Position numbers and translations under genes: made by a program. A stretch of DNA of 64,000 nucleotides from Brachypodium distachyon (Eukaryota; Streptophyta; Magnoliopsida; Poales; Poaceae), in assembly GCF_000005505.3 (NCBI RefSeq), contig NC_016134.3, forward strand, positions 26,301,584 to 26,365,583. Direction: 5' to 3'. A model generated the notes under the pieces. That model saw only the letters and a list, made by a program, of their open reading frames with translations. It was not told where the DNA came from and searched no databases. Below, piece by piece: positions 10,152 through 22,582 of this stretch (positions within the stretch are counted from its first letter, which is position 1; each line of letters opens with the position of its first letter).

Positions 10152-13100
10152 TGAGAAAACTATTTTGTTTAAAATGATAGGATTAAACAATGAGGCTTAT
10201 ATGCAAAATAGCCAAACCTCCACCTAGCCAAAATGTGCATGTACTTGGTAGGTTCTGTTATAACATTGTAGTGAGCTTGCCAATACATTCAATGTATTGA
10301 CCCCCTAGTGGCTGCAATGTTTAAATGTTGCAGGTGAACCAGGTGTCGAGTGAGGCACGAATTGTTAGGGTTGCGAGTTTACATTCCAACATGTTTCGAC
10401 TCTGGAGTTGTTATGGGACTCATGTATCTTCTGCCTTCCGCTGCAAGATTTTATCTTCTTTTGAGCCAACCCATGAGGTTATGCAATATGTAAGGTACTA
10501 TTGAATTCTGGATCAATGCGATGTAATATACTTTTGACCTTTGTATCTTGATATTACATCTTGAAACTGTGTGTGCTAGCGAGTCGATCCAGGGACTAGC
10601 ACTGTAAGCACAGAGATCGAACCCTATATGGGCGCGGTCGCTTCATGTGATTTCCATGTGAAATGGCACGTGAAGTTCTTACTTGATGGCCGTAATATTT
10701 TCATGGACAGTTTGTCCAGGGGTGAAGTTGGGACAAATGTAACTCCAGCAAGTTCTAGCAAATTGACAGCAGAAGAAGAGATGATCTCTAGTCTCCATAG
10801 TGTTTCTGTTGCAAACAACACATGAGTATGACTGAAGGTGGAAGTTCTTCTTGTGCAGCATTGCTCTGGTATTAAGTATGTCAATCATCAGGAGCCACAT
10901 GAACACTTTGTGCTTTAGTTGACAACAGGATGACCAGATCCATGTGAGAGTGGAAGGGATGTCAATGTGTATGACAAGTTTCTTGTAGATTCTAGATGTA
11001 GAGTATCCAGGAGAGGACCAAGGGAATATCCAACATCATGATCCTCTGTTCTGACCATGTCTTCCAGTAAGTGGAGGAGATCCTGGAATTGGGTATGTGC
11101 AACAACTAAAAGAGGCGGGTGGAATTGCATAGCTGGGTCATGGCAGTTGATCATATCTTGCAGGGAAAGGTTCTGCTCAATAGCAAAGGAGTATAGCTGA
11201 GGCCATGTTTCAGCTAATGGGTGTTCAAGCCATGTGTCTTGCCAGAAAAGGATGGTGTTGCCTCGATGGGGGTGACAAATGACCATATCTTTGTATGTAT
11301 GCAATAGCTTAATTGTGTCTCTCCACCAGAATGATGCATCGGAATTACAGTGAGGAGGCAGGTTTTGGCCACAGTGTAGTTCCCAAACCGGATTAACCCA
11401 TGGCAAGTTGACTTTATTGTAGAACTTGTGAAGATTTTTCAGAATGAGAGCTTGGTTCTGAAGTTCAAGGTTAATGATTCCAAGTCCACCTTCATCTTTG
11501 GGTCTGCAGATCATGTCCCAAGCAGCCAGTGGGGGGTTCTTTTTAGTGAGATCTTGCCCACGCCAGAGATAATGCCTCCTGTATTTATCAATCTGAGTGA
11601 TAACCCCTTTGGGAAGGACAAATGTGCTCATCTGAAATGTTGGGAGTGCAGAAAGGACAGAATTAACCAGTTGGACTTTTCCACCATATGATAGCATACT
11701 AGAGAAGCATGTCGGTCTGTTTTCTATCCTCTTGATCATGGGCATGAAGTCAATAACTTTTTGCCTAGTGGTATCCAATGGAAGCTCCGGATATGTAAAA
11801 GTGTTCCAAGCTGACAGCCAAGGAGATCTGCAAAGTGTTGTGCTCATTCATTAGACATGTTCAATGGGATCCAATTGGATTTCATGAAGTTGACTTTCAG
11901 ACCAGTGGTGTCATGAAACTGCTACAGAATGTTCTGGACAATTTGTAGCTGTGCATCTTCAACTTTCATGATGATGAGGGTGTCATCAGCATATTGGATT
12001 ATGGGGAAATCTGGGCAAGCTGCACTATCAATAGGTATGTCAATCCTGCCTCTGTACATAGCATCATTAAGTGTGGATTGGAGGAGGTCAGCCACAATGA
12101 CAAATAGAAGTGGTGAGAGAGGGTCACCCTGCCTAACCCCTCTCTTACAATGGATCAGCTTACCAGGCACCCCATTAAGGAGGATCTGAGATGTAGCAGA
12201 GTTAAGAATATTGCTAATCCATTGACACCATTTCTCACCAAAACCCATGGCTTGCATAATTTGGATTATGACCTTATATTCCACTTTATCAAATGCCTTC
12301 TCAAAGTCCAATTTGAGAAGGACAATTTCTTGTTTAGATTTGTGGCAAGCATGAATATATTCAAATGCCCATGCAAGGCAGTCTTGAATGGTTCTGGTCT
12401 TACTGAACCCATACTGGTTATGATGGATCAGCTGCATAATGACTGCTTGAAGTATGTTGGCCAATAGTTTGGTTAGGATTTTCAAAGTGCGGTTGAGGAG
12501 AGAGATGGGCCTGAAATCATTAACCTTGTCTGCTGAATCAATTTTTGGAATGAGTGCAATGTAGCAGGTATTGATGCAGGTAAGATTGAGTTTTCCTTCA
12601 TGGAATTGGTGGCACAAGTCATAATAATCTTCCTTGATGATGGGCCAACATTTTTTAATGAAGTCAGTGTTGAAACCATCAGGTCCAGGAGACTTATTTG
12701 AGGGCAGGTTCTTGACAACATCATCAATTTCATCATTAGTGAAGGGGGCTTCAAGATCCGACAGATCAGTGTTGTTGTGGAGTAGTTCCTGGCCTGGGAG
12801 GCTCAAATTCTGCCCCTGAGATTTTCCCAACCTATCCTTCAAGGCCAGCCAAAACATATTAGCTTTAATGTCATGATCATAAACAAGAGAATCATATTCC
12901 CTCTTCAGACATGCAATTTTATTTTTCCTGTGTTGGATAGTTGCCAGTGAGTGGAAGAACTTGGAGTTTTCATCACCCAACTTAACCCATTTAATCTTTC
13001 CTCTTTGTCTCCAGTATGCATTTTGATTGTTGAGACATTCCTGAAGTTTAATTTTCACATCCTTTTTGAGATTATTCTCTGTTTGTGTGAGTACTTTGTT

Positions 13101-16100
13101 ATCTTCAACACCATCTAGCAGAAGGATGAGTGCATTGAGATCATCAATTGTAGAATCCATATCACCTTTAACTTTCAGCCACTTTTTCATGTAACCCCTG
13201 AATTTTTTTAGTTTAGCTGCAATTCTTCTGTCAGCTTGAGCAATAGAAGTGTTGCTCTGCCATGCATCTCTAACCAAGTCAAGGAAACCTTGCCGATTGA
13301 TCCAGTGATTTTCAAATCTAAAAACTTGAGCCTTAGGAATATCAGTGGCAATATTAATAACATAGGGGATATGATCTGAAATGGGTTTGGCCAGTGGGAA
13401 TGCCTCAGTGCTAGGGAAGTTAATAGTCCAGCTAAGAGATGTGAAGCACCAATCAAGTTTTTCCAGAAGGGGTGAATCTTGCATATTGCTCCATGTGTAC
13501 TTACGACCTTTAAGTGGCAGTTCAATCCATCCAAGTTGGCTAATAATTTCATTGACTTTGAGCATGTCATTAATGTTTCCACCTGGTCTATTCCTGTCAT
13601 CTGGTGATCTCAGTGTGTTGAAGTCCACTGTGATCAACCAGTTCCTGTCCTCAGGCATGTCAATATCATTAAGCGATTCAAGGAAAACAACTCTTGTCTC
13701 ATCCTGACAGGGACCATATATGTTTGTAAGGAGCCATTGCTTATGAGAGGTGAGGCAGGTGAATTCAACAGTGAGAGAGAACTCGTTGCTAAATGCAAGA
13801 ATGCCATTGTATGCAGAGCCAATCCAAATAATCAAGAGGCCACCTGAACGACCAATAGATGGTAGGAAAGAAACTTGTTAAATCTTCTCGGGCAAAAGTT
13901 TTGGATGAATGCCGAGTCGATATCCATTCTCTTAGTTTCTTGTAGGCAGATGATGGAACAACCACTTTCCTCAATTTTCTTTCTCAATTGTGTCCATTTG
14001 TCCTTACCATTCAATCCCCTGATATTCCAGGACAAAATTTTCCAATCTTTGCAACTCATTGGGAAACCATGGACAAGTGAATGATAAATGATGCAAACAT
14101 AGTAAATGTTACATCACATGACCACAGGAAAGTCTTAGTGGAGTAATCTTTAGGAGGAGTGCAAGAGTGTTCAAAGTGCAAATAAGATTGTTTATTACAA
14201 ATATAGAAGCACACAAGATAACTGCAAATATGACATGTATGTAGACACATTGTGTCACCAGCACTACTTCTTCTTCTGCTTCTTAGTTGGTGTGGCATCA
14301 TCATTCTTCTTCTTGATCTTCTTGCTCGGATCAGTTACATTTGAAGTGGAGTCTCCCGCAACTAATCCAAATCTCTCACTGAGACTTCTAACAACCTTGT
14401 GGTTGATTTTGGGGTCTTTGGCAGCACAAGCAAGACAGTGTTTATTGATGCAGGTCTTGTACTTATATCCACCATACTTGTCAGCCAATCTAGGACTTCT
14501 CCTAACTTCAGTGATAACCAAAGGAGGTTTCCTAACTCTCTTGACTCTGACAGCAGAAGTAGACATGTGGATCCCCTCATCCATGCGAACAGAGCCCTTT
14601 GGGGCCTATGGAGTGGAGAAGCCCTGACTTGCTTCAATGGCCCTAGCAGCCAGCTTACAAACAGGAGCCATCTTAGATGGGCAAGTATCAGGGAGGACAA
14701 AAGGCCTGGAGAAATCATTGGAAGCAGCAAAGATACTCCACATGTTAGACATAAGCACCTTTCTAGCCCAATCAAAGCGATCAGGTGATGAGCATAGCAG
14801 TAAAGAAATCAATACATGGGCCAGGTATAGTCACAATGTGAGTGTGCAAATCTGACGGCCTAAAGTGTTTAAGCCATATGTTAGTGCCTTCACCAGTGAT
14901 GTGGATCTTCTCCATCTGGGGCTGGTATATGTCTGTCTCCAACAATGCAGGGAATTCATGAACACTGTGATTAAACTGTGGAATAATGGCTCTCCCAACT
15001 ATCATATTGTGCAGACCAACCTCTTCATTACCTTGGATCACATGAGGGACCTGAAAAGCAGGATCATTCACTTCCATTCCAGGCAGGTTTGGCTGTAGAG
15101 GAGGCAAAGGCTGGAGTTGATTAATGGATCCTTCTGATGCTTGGTCAGGTGCATTGCTGCTGAGTGTAAGTGTGATAGCACTCTCATCATCTTGGTCAGG
15201 AGCCAGATTAAGGTCATTGTTAATCACCTGCTCATTAGCTTGATTCTACTCCTCATTAAATAAATTCATGAGGTTCTGTGCCAGAAGTGGGTCCTCAGGG
15301 ATATTCTGATGAGCATTGTTAGCATGTGGGGCAGGCCATGGCTGCCATTCCATCACATTTTCATTCAGATCAGGAAGAACAGGAGCATGCTGGCCATGGT
15401 CCAGGTGAAATGGCAAAGCTGGAAAAGGGTGAGGGGTATTCCCATTATCAGGAGGGGCATCCTCTTCTGGTGGCTCCATGCCCATAAGCCTCTGACAAAG
15501 GATGGAAACAGGGACTGTCCATGATTCTCCAGTGAAATCATTGCCATGAGATACCTGAATACTAAATGGGATATCCGCAAGTGATTCAACTCTGACTTTG
15601 ATGACAGCCCTAGTCAGATTGCTAACAATTTTATCCCAGCTAATAAGTTTCTCCCATTTGGCCACAGCAGCATTGACATGAGCAGTTTCCCACAGGTCCA
15701 ATGGCAGATTGAGGAGCATCAGCCAAACCTCTCTATTATAAGCAAAAGCCCTCCAATTGATACCTCTATTATGCTCAGTGAAAACATAGTGGGTTCCATT
15801 ATGATGGTGCGGACCATGGAGAACAAGCCAATCTCTATCACTAGTAGTAGTGAATCGAATAATAGCATGACCTAAGGTAGTGCGCTGCATGTAATCGACT
15901 CGGATGCCCAGATTACCGTCAAGAAACGCAAGGAGATTATATCTAGTGTCATGGAAGGGAGCATTCGGGTTGGGGGGAGGGAATAGGGTAACAATGGCGA
16001 CATCCTCATTTTTGGCGGGAAGATTACCGATGACGCGGTACCGGCATTGCTGTGGACGACCCGGAACCTCCACGATGTCGAAGCGACCTGAGATGGTTCA

Positions 16101-16935
16101 AAATTTGAACTTGAGCCCCCCAAATGGCTCTGATCATAATTTCTACCATTATCAGCATAACTCTTCGCACCATTAGCAGCATTAATCACTGATGAAGTGC
16201 CAGCGTAACTGCTAGGACCATTGACCATGCCGGTCATCTTCTCCGTCGCCGACGACACAGGTTTGGCCGGAAATTTCAGGTGCTGGAAAAATTTCAGGCG
16301 CTGGAAAACAGTGTTGATGGGGATAGTGGACTGATACTTTTTCTTCAGTTTGGCAATGTGGTCTTGCTTGCACTTCTCGATGTCCTCAACAGTATAACCG
16401 GCATCAGCAAGATCAATCTCCTTGGTGCGTGACCAGGGAGACATTGGTGGAGAGTCATCCAGGTCTTGTAGCTCATCCGACGCCTGAGAATCCAATCGAG
16501 TGAAGACAGATTTCCGAGTAATCGGAATTGCATTGGCCCCGGTGAGGAGATCAGTGTTAGACTTGGCCACCTGCACGAATGACTTCTACATGATCCTCGA
16601 CGGGAGTGTCTTCTTGGGAGATTCCCATTGGAGATTTTCCTCCTTATTCGAGTCAGCGAATTCCTTAACATAATCTGGGCCCCAAATCCCCAGAGATGGA
16701 AGAAAACCACGAAATTGGAACATGTAAAGCAATTCAATTTTGCAATGTGGAAGCCAATCCATTTGTTAGTAATCGAGAACCTGAATGTGCGATCCCGAAG
16801 GAGGATCACCCTGAATTCGTCAGGGTTGCCACCAAGGCAAACATTGAGGAGATTTCCAACCGACTCCTCTGTGAGACGAAATTTGCATCTCCCAAAAGAT
16901 GCAACCATGAAAAAGTCCGGTTTTGGAGTCGCCGG

Positions 16936-17441
16936 TGACGAAGTTGTGACTTCGACAATGCACATGTTGAGGGGCTTTGTGTTTAGGGAGAGCGACATGC
17001 GTGTGTGTTGGCGATCCCGTCGGCTAACAAGGACACAGGAGACACAGTTTTACCCAGGTTCGGGGCCCTCAGAAGGTAATACCCCTACGTCCTGCTTGTC
17101 GGATCTGGTATTGATGGAGAGATTACAATGTTACCGTAGAGGATATGGTGCGCAGATCGGATCTAGCGTGTATGAGAGACGAGATCTGTCTCAGGGGAGG
17201 GAGTTGTGGGTTGTCCTCCTTGGCTCCCCCTCCTGGTCCTTTATATATGCAGGAGGCCAGGTCTCGGGTGGAGTCCAAGTCGGTTACATCATGGAGATAT
17301 ACTATGTTTAAGTTTCCTTATCTTGAGTCGCAAGATTAGGCATCGGGACTGCTGAAGTCGTAGTAGGCTTCCAAGTAGACTTCATGCTGGGCCATAGTAA
17401 GTATGCCAAAGATGAGGACCCGGGTGATCATAACCACGTCA
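16936..17441 (-). repeat. LTR (506 bp) at the left end of the nested element
   Basis: TGACGAAG..GTCA termini. It contains the grass-LTR block ACCCAGGTTCGGGGCCCTC followed by AATACCCCTACGTCCTG, and a TATA-like TTTATATATGCAGG (about 17240). It differs from the partner by two small indels (4 and 9 bases) and scattered substitutions. Confidence 0.82.
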
Positions 17442-17539
17442 GTAGCCCCCGAGTGTCTAGTCGGATCATAGACTCGGGTAGAAACTCAAAACCGAAATCT
17501 TTGTTCCTAATGCTTGAGCCGGTCATAGTCAGCAATCTT

Positions 17540-18200
17540 GAATAGGGGAAACGTCAACTCGGAAGTGCGTCGAGTCGAGGCTTCGGCTTCAATTGAGAAG
17601 TCAACAACTCGAGAGTTTGTCGAGTCAAGTTACAGTATGTAAGGAATGCCATCAGTATTCGAGTTCCCGGGCTCGAACCTAACAACTGGCATAGTTTGAC
17701 TTCGCCTGCTAGGGGCTTACAGAGTCGAACTCCAGTACAGAGTATGCGTACCCGACGTGTCCGTCAGGATTTTTGTCATGCCATGGGCACGTGTTCAACT
17801 GGACTGATGCAGTTGATAATGTTGAATGTAAGGACCATCGACTTGGGAGTGCGTCGAGTCGAGGTCTGTACTTCAAATGAGAAGTTATTAACTCGAGAGT
17901 TGCTCAAGTCAGGTTACAGTTTGTAACAGCGAGCGATAGGGATGTCACTGACTCGGAAGTGCATCGAGTCAATGCCCTGCCGAGTATGGCTAGTTTATAG
18001 TCATAGGGATAGTTGCGTAATGCGCCCTGAATACTCAATGAGTTGAGTCCAGTTAATTGCTCTAGGGCAACAACAACATTAGCTTACATCAGTATTCAAG
18101 TCCCCGGGCTCGAACCTGGCAACTGGCGAAATTTGACTTCGCCTGCTGGGGTCTTACAGAGTCGAACTCCAGTTTTCAAGTACTCGACTCGCTTGTCAAG
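17540..18200. repeat. Diverged internal repeats with GTCGAGTC motifs
   Basis: A block of about 95 bases at 17650-17745 recurs at 18088-18180 (CCGGGCTCGAACCT, CTTACAGAGTCGAACTCCAG). Between them CTCG(G/A)(A/G)AGTGCGTCGAGTC-like units recur. These are part of the non-coding interior of the nested LTR element. Confidence 0.7.
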
Positions 18201-18242
18201 AGTACGAGCTTATGCTTATGAGTATGAATTTGAACTGAAATG

Positions 18243-18680
18243 ACGCAGCTGGTGCGACTCCAGGCCCAGTAGGAAGCCTATGGGTCTTATCTTCACGTAA
18301 TGATCGTGGATTAGGGAACGACCCTTGAGTTGATGTTTTACTGGATGGATGCAGTTGATGCATATCCAGGCCAAATAACAGGTCTTATCTTCACGTAATG
18401 AACGTGGTTCAACTGGAATAACGCAGCTGGTGCGATTCCAGGCCCGATAGATGATCTATGGGTCTTATCTTCATGCAATGAGCATGGATCAACTAGAGTA
18501 ACGCAGCTGGTCCGACTCTAGGCTCTGTGGAAATATCCACGAGACTTATCTTCATGCAATGAGCATGGATCAACTAGAGAGACGCAGCTGGTGCGGCTCC
18601 AGGCTCTATGGATGAAATCCATGAGACTTACTATCATGCAATGAGCATAAATAACTGAGGTGGCGCAGCTGGTGCGACCC
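18243..18680. repeat. Diverged tandem repeat, period about 80 bp
   Basis: The marker ACGCAGCTGGTGCG(A/G) recurs at about 18243, 18421, 18501, 18583 and 18663, with a decayed copy near 18347. Each unit also has (A/G)CTTATCTTCA(C/T)G(T/C)AATGA. Copies differ at many positions, which indicates an old array. Confidence 0.75.
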
Positions 18681-19072
18681 AGTTGTGTCGACTATACGAA
18701 ATCGACTGTTTGTGTCAAGGTTGTTGACCTGGTTTTACCTGTCTAGGTAAAGATAACCAAAGCTGACTGTGCGAAGTCTTTAATCAAAATAAACCAACCG
18801 CTGGTTAGTAAGCGACTCGAATGAGAGTCCTTGTATTCACAAGCGAGACTCGAGGCGAGTCTTAACATCTTATAATAAACTCCATTATCCTGTTGAAGGG
18901 GAAGAGCCGTTTGGCCAGCCGATGTGACTGGGTGCACAGTCTAGCCTGACAGCTAGACGCACTGCTGGCGTGCGTCAGTGGGGAAACGATCACACTTCGC
19001 GCAGTAAATAAGGCATAATGATGATCTCATTGTTCCCCGCTGCCATGAAGAAGGCAGTTATTTCCATCCTTG

Positions 19073-19340
19073 CCGCTTCGGATATATTTTCGCACTAGAT
19101 GCGACCCGGAATTCGACTGTCATCAGTTGACCTTCACGTCATGGACGTCGCTTCGGGTATATTTCCGCAGTAGATGCAACCCGGAATTCGACTGTCATCA
19201 GTCGACCTTCACGTCATGGACGTGGCTTCGGGTATATTTCCGCAGTAGATGCGACCCGGAATTCGACTGTCATCAGTCGACCTTCACGTCATGGATGTGG
19301 TTTCGGGTATATTTCCGCAGTAGATGCGACCCGGAAATAT
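19073..19340. repeat. Four-copy 75-bp minisatellite
   Basis: Units begin near 19076, 19151, 19226 and 19301 with CTTCGG(G/A)TATATTT and include GATGC(G/A)ACCCGGAATTCGAC and TTCACGTCATGGA. Copies are highly similar, hence younger than the 80-bp array. The 75-bp period keeps a reading frame open, but the repeated 25-residue text is not a known protein. Confidence 0.9.
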
Positions 19341-20209
19341 TTGATTGTCTGTAGTCGAGTACAGTTTTAGCCGTGTTGTTGGCTGGTGTGGCCGACCAAG
19401 GAGCGGACTCGACTTGAGCCAGGCACAAGTTGATGCAAATAATCACGGTCGACTCTGTTGAGGACCTGAAGGATGGTGAAGCGCAGATAATCATGGACCC
19501 GAAGGGTAGCCGGGTTGACGGACTCGAAAGGCGATGCAGGCGAAGTACCGGGTGCGCGGCCAGCGCTCCCGGTGGGAGTAGCCCCCGAGTGTCTAGTCGA
19601 GTCGTAGACTCGGGTAGAGACTCAAAATTGCGAGCCATGGTGTAGTCGGTGTGATGGCGGAGTCACGTCGGACGGAGTCGACACGGCGCAGATGACATCG
19701 ACGAGTCGGCGATGAGTACTCCCGGTGGGAGTAGCCCCCGAGGCTATGTCTGACTGCTGGCAGTCGAGCGTAAGCTCAAATCTTCGTGATGTTCGTGCCT
19801 GACTTGATGTAAGCTGCAGTCATTGCAAAACAATTTAAAGTATACAGTGCTTGTAGAATATGACATCGGCTTATTTTTAGCAGTGGTTTTGCTATTTCAC
19901 TGAACTCGATGTGCTATGTTGTATGTAGGCCTTTTCGTTAGCCTAACGCCCGTCGTCTTAGTCCCATGCCAACCTGTCAGTTGGGCTGCAACTGGGTTGG
20001 AGTTCATGGGTTTTGACTTCGTAGGCTGAGTCAGCTAGTCAGGCGGCATGTTTGTTAGCATGTGGTGTCGAAGGTGTTTCGACTATTCGTGGTCGATGGA
20101 GTTTAAACTATTTGACCAGAATGTGTCAAGTTCGAAATTAGCAAATAAATAACAGTACTTATCTATTGGATGCAGCTATAGCAGGGAGTAGTTGTAGCAG
20201 TGTAGCCTT

Positions 20210-20390
20210 CCGCGGCGCAGCCCATGAGTGTAGAGCGCGACCGAGGCGATGCTGCCTGTCCGGCGCAGCCCCCGAGTGTCGGGCGCCACCGATGCGAGGT
20301 GGCCTGTCCGGCGCAGCCTCCGAGTGTCGGCGCGGCCGAGGCGATGCGGCCTACACGGCGCAGCCCCCGAGTGTCGGGCGTGGCTGATTG
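20210..20390. repeat. GC-rich tandem repeat of about 48 bp, four copies
   Basis: Units start GCGCAGCCC(C/A)(C/T)GAGTGT at about 20214, 20262, 20311 and 20358, followed by a GCG(A/C)CCGA(G/T)GCGATG-like segment. Diverged relatives recur near 21197 and 21244. All share the CCCCCGAG core that also forms the polypurine-like tract beside the left LTR. Confidence 0.8.
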
Positions 20391-22089
20391 AGTCGATGAG
20401 ACGACAGACGAAGCCAAAAGGGCCACGGTGGACGGAGTCGACGCGACACGCGCGGAGCCGCCACGGCGGATGAGGTCCCCGCAACACGGACGGAGTTGAC
20501 GATGCACAGACGTAGTCGACGCAATGACATGGACGGACTCAACGTGCGTAGACGGAGTCCGTTTATCAGATGGAGTGGACGCGGCGGGCGGAGTCGGGCG
20601 TCGCACAGCGGACGGCGGAGTCCATGTAGAGGCGAATCAGCCAAACGCTTGGTCTGTTTGAGCGCGGGGCTCTGGCTAGATGCGACGGAGGCCGTGAGCC
20701 GCTTGGCTTAATCTGTCAAATACAGAAGAAAACAAAACCATAAAAGCCGTTGGTATGATCTTGAAAAATAGGTAAAATAAAACCGTGATAGTTGCCGATT
20801 GGCCGTGTTGCTGCGGCGGGTATGGAGTGATGCAGGCCGGCTGGCCCTTGTGCCTGATTCTTTCCGCACATGGTGGAAGCGAGGGCTGCACGGCTCGTGC
20901 ATAGGAGCAAGTGGCTGGGTCAGCCCGACTACTTTGATCCGGTTGTTCGTGCGCACACGCATGCCCGGGTATGTCAGCAGATGTGCATGGTCTTGATGCA
21001 TGGTGCACGGAAGCTGGGTTCCCGTGGAGTAGCAGTGGACGGAGGCGTCTGTCCCGTAGTCGTATCGATCTGGCTGGCGAACGTGTGTGTTGCGTCAGAT
21101 GCTCTCGGAAGGTCGATGTAGACCAAACGTTATAAAGATTTTTGTGGATTCGCCGGTTGGCAGCGGAGCAGATGTCGCCGTCTCGCCGATTCGTTCGCAG
21201 CCCCTGAGTATCCAGTGCGGCCAAGACGACGTGGCCCATGCGACGCAGCCCCGAGTATCAGGCGTGGCCGACGGAATCGACGACGTCATGCTGTGTCTTG
21301 TCTGCGCTCTCCTATGCAGGGCCGTGGTCGTAGACGGTCGCATTGTTGCGACGAGTTTCGTGGCAGTTGGGTCAATCGCGGCGTACGTCGGTGCCTTCAC
21401 GTGGGGGAGTGCAGTTGAGACTTGTCAATCTGATCTGCACATAGACAAAATAAAAAAGTCATCTCCATTAACTCTTGGCTGCACACTTTGATTAGTGCTC
21501 CTCGTGAGGAATTTTGCAGCTTGATGTTCTGGTCGCGCGGGCGTGTAGGCTTGCTGAAGCCGTGTCAGAGCGTTGCCACGCGCGTAGATCGAATCGTCCG
21601 CGTGATTCGAGGGACCAAAAATCGATTAGTTGCACGTTGAAGCGGTTCTGAAGAAGGGACGTGGCCCGCATGGATTCGAGATTGAGCTGATTCCAGTTTT
21701 TTGCGCGTACGTGCATACGTACAACTTTTGGTTTCTTTCCGTGCGAGCCTGCACACCAACAGATTAGGAAAATATTGTAAAGAAAGGAAAGCATAACCGT
21801 GACGTATCACACGAGGATAGTCTTTCTTTTTTAATTAGGATTCCGTGGCGGCGGCCGATCGGAGCCGCATGAGTCGATGCAGCCTGCTGAAGACGTGGAT
21901 GGTGTCGAACTTGAACTCGTCGTAGATTGATAGCTTGACGCAGATCGTCGGTGTGGTCACTGTATCTTCCGTGCGGATGCGGGTGAAGCAGAGGGAGCCG
22001 AAGCAGTTCGGTTCCTTCAGAGTCGATGAACTGGCGACTGACGGTGATGAGACAGTCGGAACCGTCGGTCCAACAGGACACGACGTCAA

Positions 22090-22582
22090 TGACGAAGTTG
22101 TGACTTCGACAATGCCCATGTTGAGGGGTTTTGTGTTTAGAGAGAACGACATGCGTGTTGGCGATCCCATCGGCTAACAAGGACACAGTTTTACGCAGGT
22201 TTGGAACCCTCGGAAGGTAATACCCCTACGTCCTGTTTGTCTGATCTGGTATTGATGAAGAGATTACAATGTTGCCGTAGAGGCTATGGTGCGAAGATCG
22301 GATCTGGCGTATATGAAAGACGAGATCTGTCTCGGGGGAGAGGATTGTGGGTTGTCCTCCTTGGCTCCTCCTCCTGGTCCTTTATATATGCAGAAGGCCT
22401 GGTATCGGGTAGAGTCCAAATCGGTTACATCATGGAGATATACTATGTTTAAGTTTTCTTATCTTGAGTCGCAAGATTAGGCATCAAGACTCCTGAAGTT
22501 GTAGTAGGCTTCCAAGTGGACTTCATGCTGGGCCGTAGTAAGTATGCCAAAGATGAGGACCCGGGTGGTCATAACCATGTCA
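22090..22582 (-). repeat. LTR (493 bp) at the right end of the nested element
   Basis: Partner of 16936-17441. In minus sense this is the 5' LTR. The adjoining interior (22089-21835) can be read in minus sense as a short continuous frame ending RSAAATES, but no family is recognisable. Confidence 0.82.

Larger units (their letters stand above)
7319..10619 (+). mobile_element. Solo-LTR-like insertion in LINE ORF2 (probable Gypsy LTR)
   Basis: This block separates two parts of the LINE ORF2 C-terminus. It starts TGTGATTTAACATCCCAAAT, resembling the start of several Triticeae Gypsy LTRs. A C/T-rich, GC-rich promoter segment follows, with a TATA box (ACTATAAAGCC, about 8002) and a downstream G+C-rich leader ending at a GGTAAG splice-like site (about 8455). 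The rest is AT-rich, with a 13-bp perfect stem and three 41-bp repeats. No gag-pol is present. It ends near CGAACCCTATA. I could not find a convincing target duplication, so the boundaries are uncertain by some tens of bases. A long solo LTR is the favoured reading. Confidence 0.55.
7145..14059 (-). pseudogene. LINE ORF2: AP endonuclease and reverse transcriptase, interrupted
   Basis: In minus sense the frame opens at 14059 with the endonuclease (KILSWNIRGLNGKDKW, CLQETKR). It shifts frame near 13850 and continues through [23 protein letters not shown] (the usual GDFN is VDFN) and SDHIPYVI. The reverse transcriptase follows, with [63 protein letters not shown] and an intact YADDTLIIM near 11970-12000. 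A stop near 11922 is followed by the thumb and zf-RVT region (11847-10915, then about 10906-10620). The last coding part lies beyond the nested block at 7318-7145 (WRIWKIRNDCIFNG, ending FRAKRK-type basic text). The protein would act in target-primed reverse transcription. It is not intact. Confidence 0.85.
16936..22582 (-). mobile_element. LTR retroelement without gag-pol, nested in LINE ORF1
   Basis: Two direct repeats of about 500 bp (16936-17441 and 22090-22582) start TGACGAAG and end (C/T)GTCA. They are flanked by GCCGG (16931-16935) and GCTGG (22583-22587), a 5-bp duplication with one mismatch. In minus sense a CTCGGGGGCTAC polypurine-like tract (17442-17453 on plus) directly precedes the LTR at the left end, so transcription is probably minus. 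The 4.65-kb interior shows no protease, RT or integrase motif. It holds several minisatellites and recurrent copies of the CCCCCGAG motif. It is therefore a non-autonomous (LARD-like) element whose mobility would need proteins from a relative. No convincing primer binding site was identified. Confidence 0.78.

Noticed and set aside
19070..19354. Repeat protein of 25-residue units
   Set aside because: The frame exists because the minisatellite period is 75 bases. There is no start context, homology or flanking gene structure.
20163..21400. Overlapping frames on both strands in the GC-rich part of the nested LTR element
   Set aside because: They follow the 48-bp repeat and high GC content, give mutually exclusive Arg/Ser-rich products, and none shows a retroelement motif.
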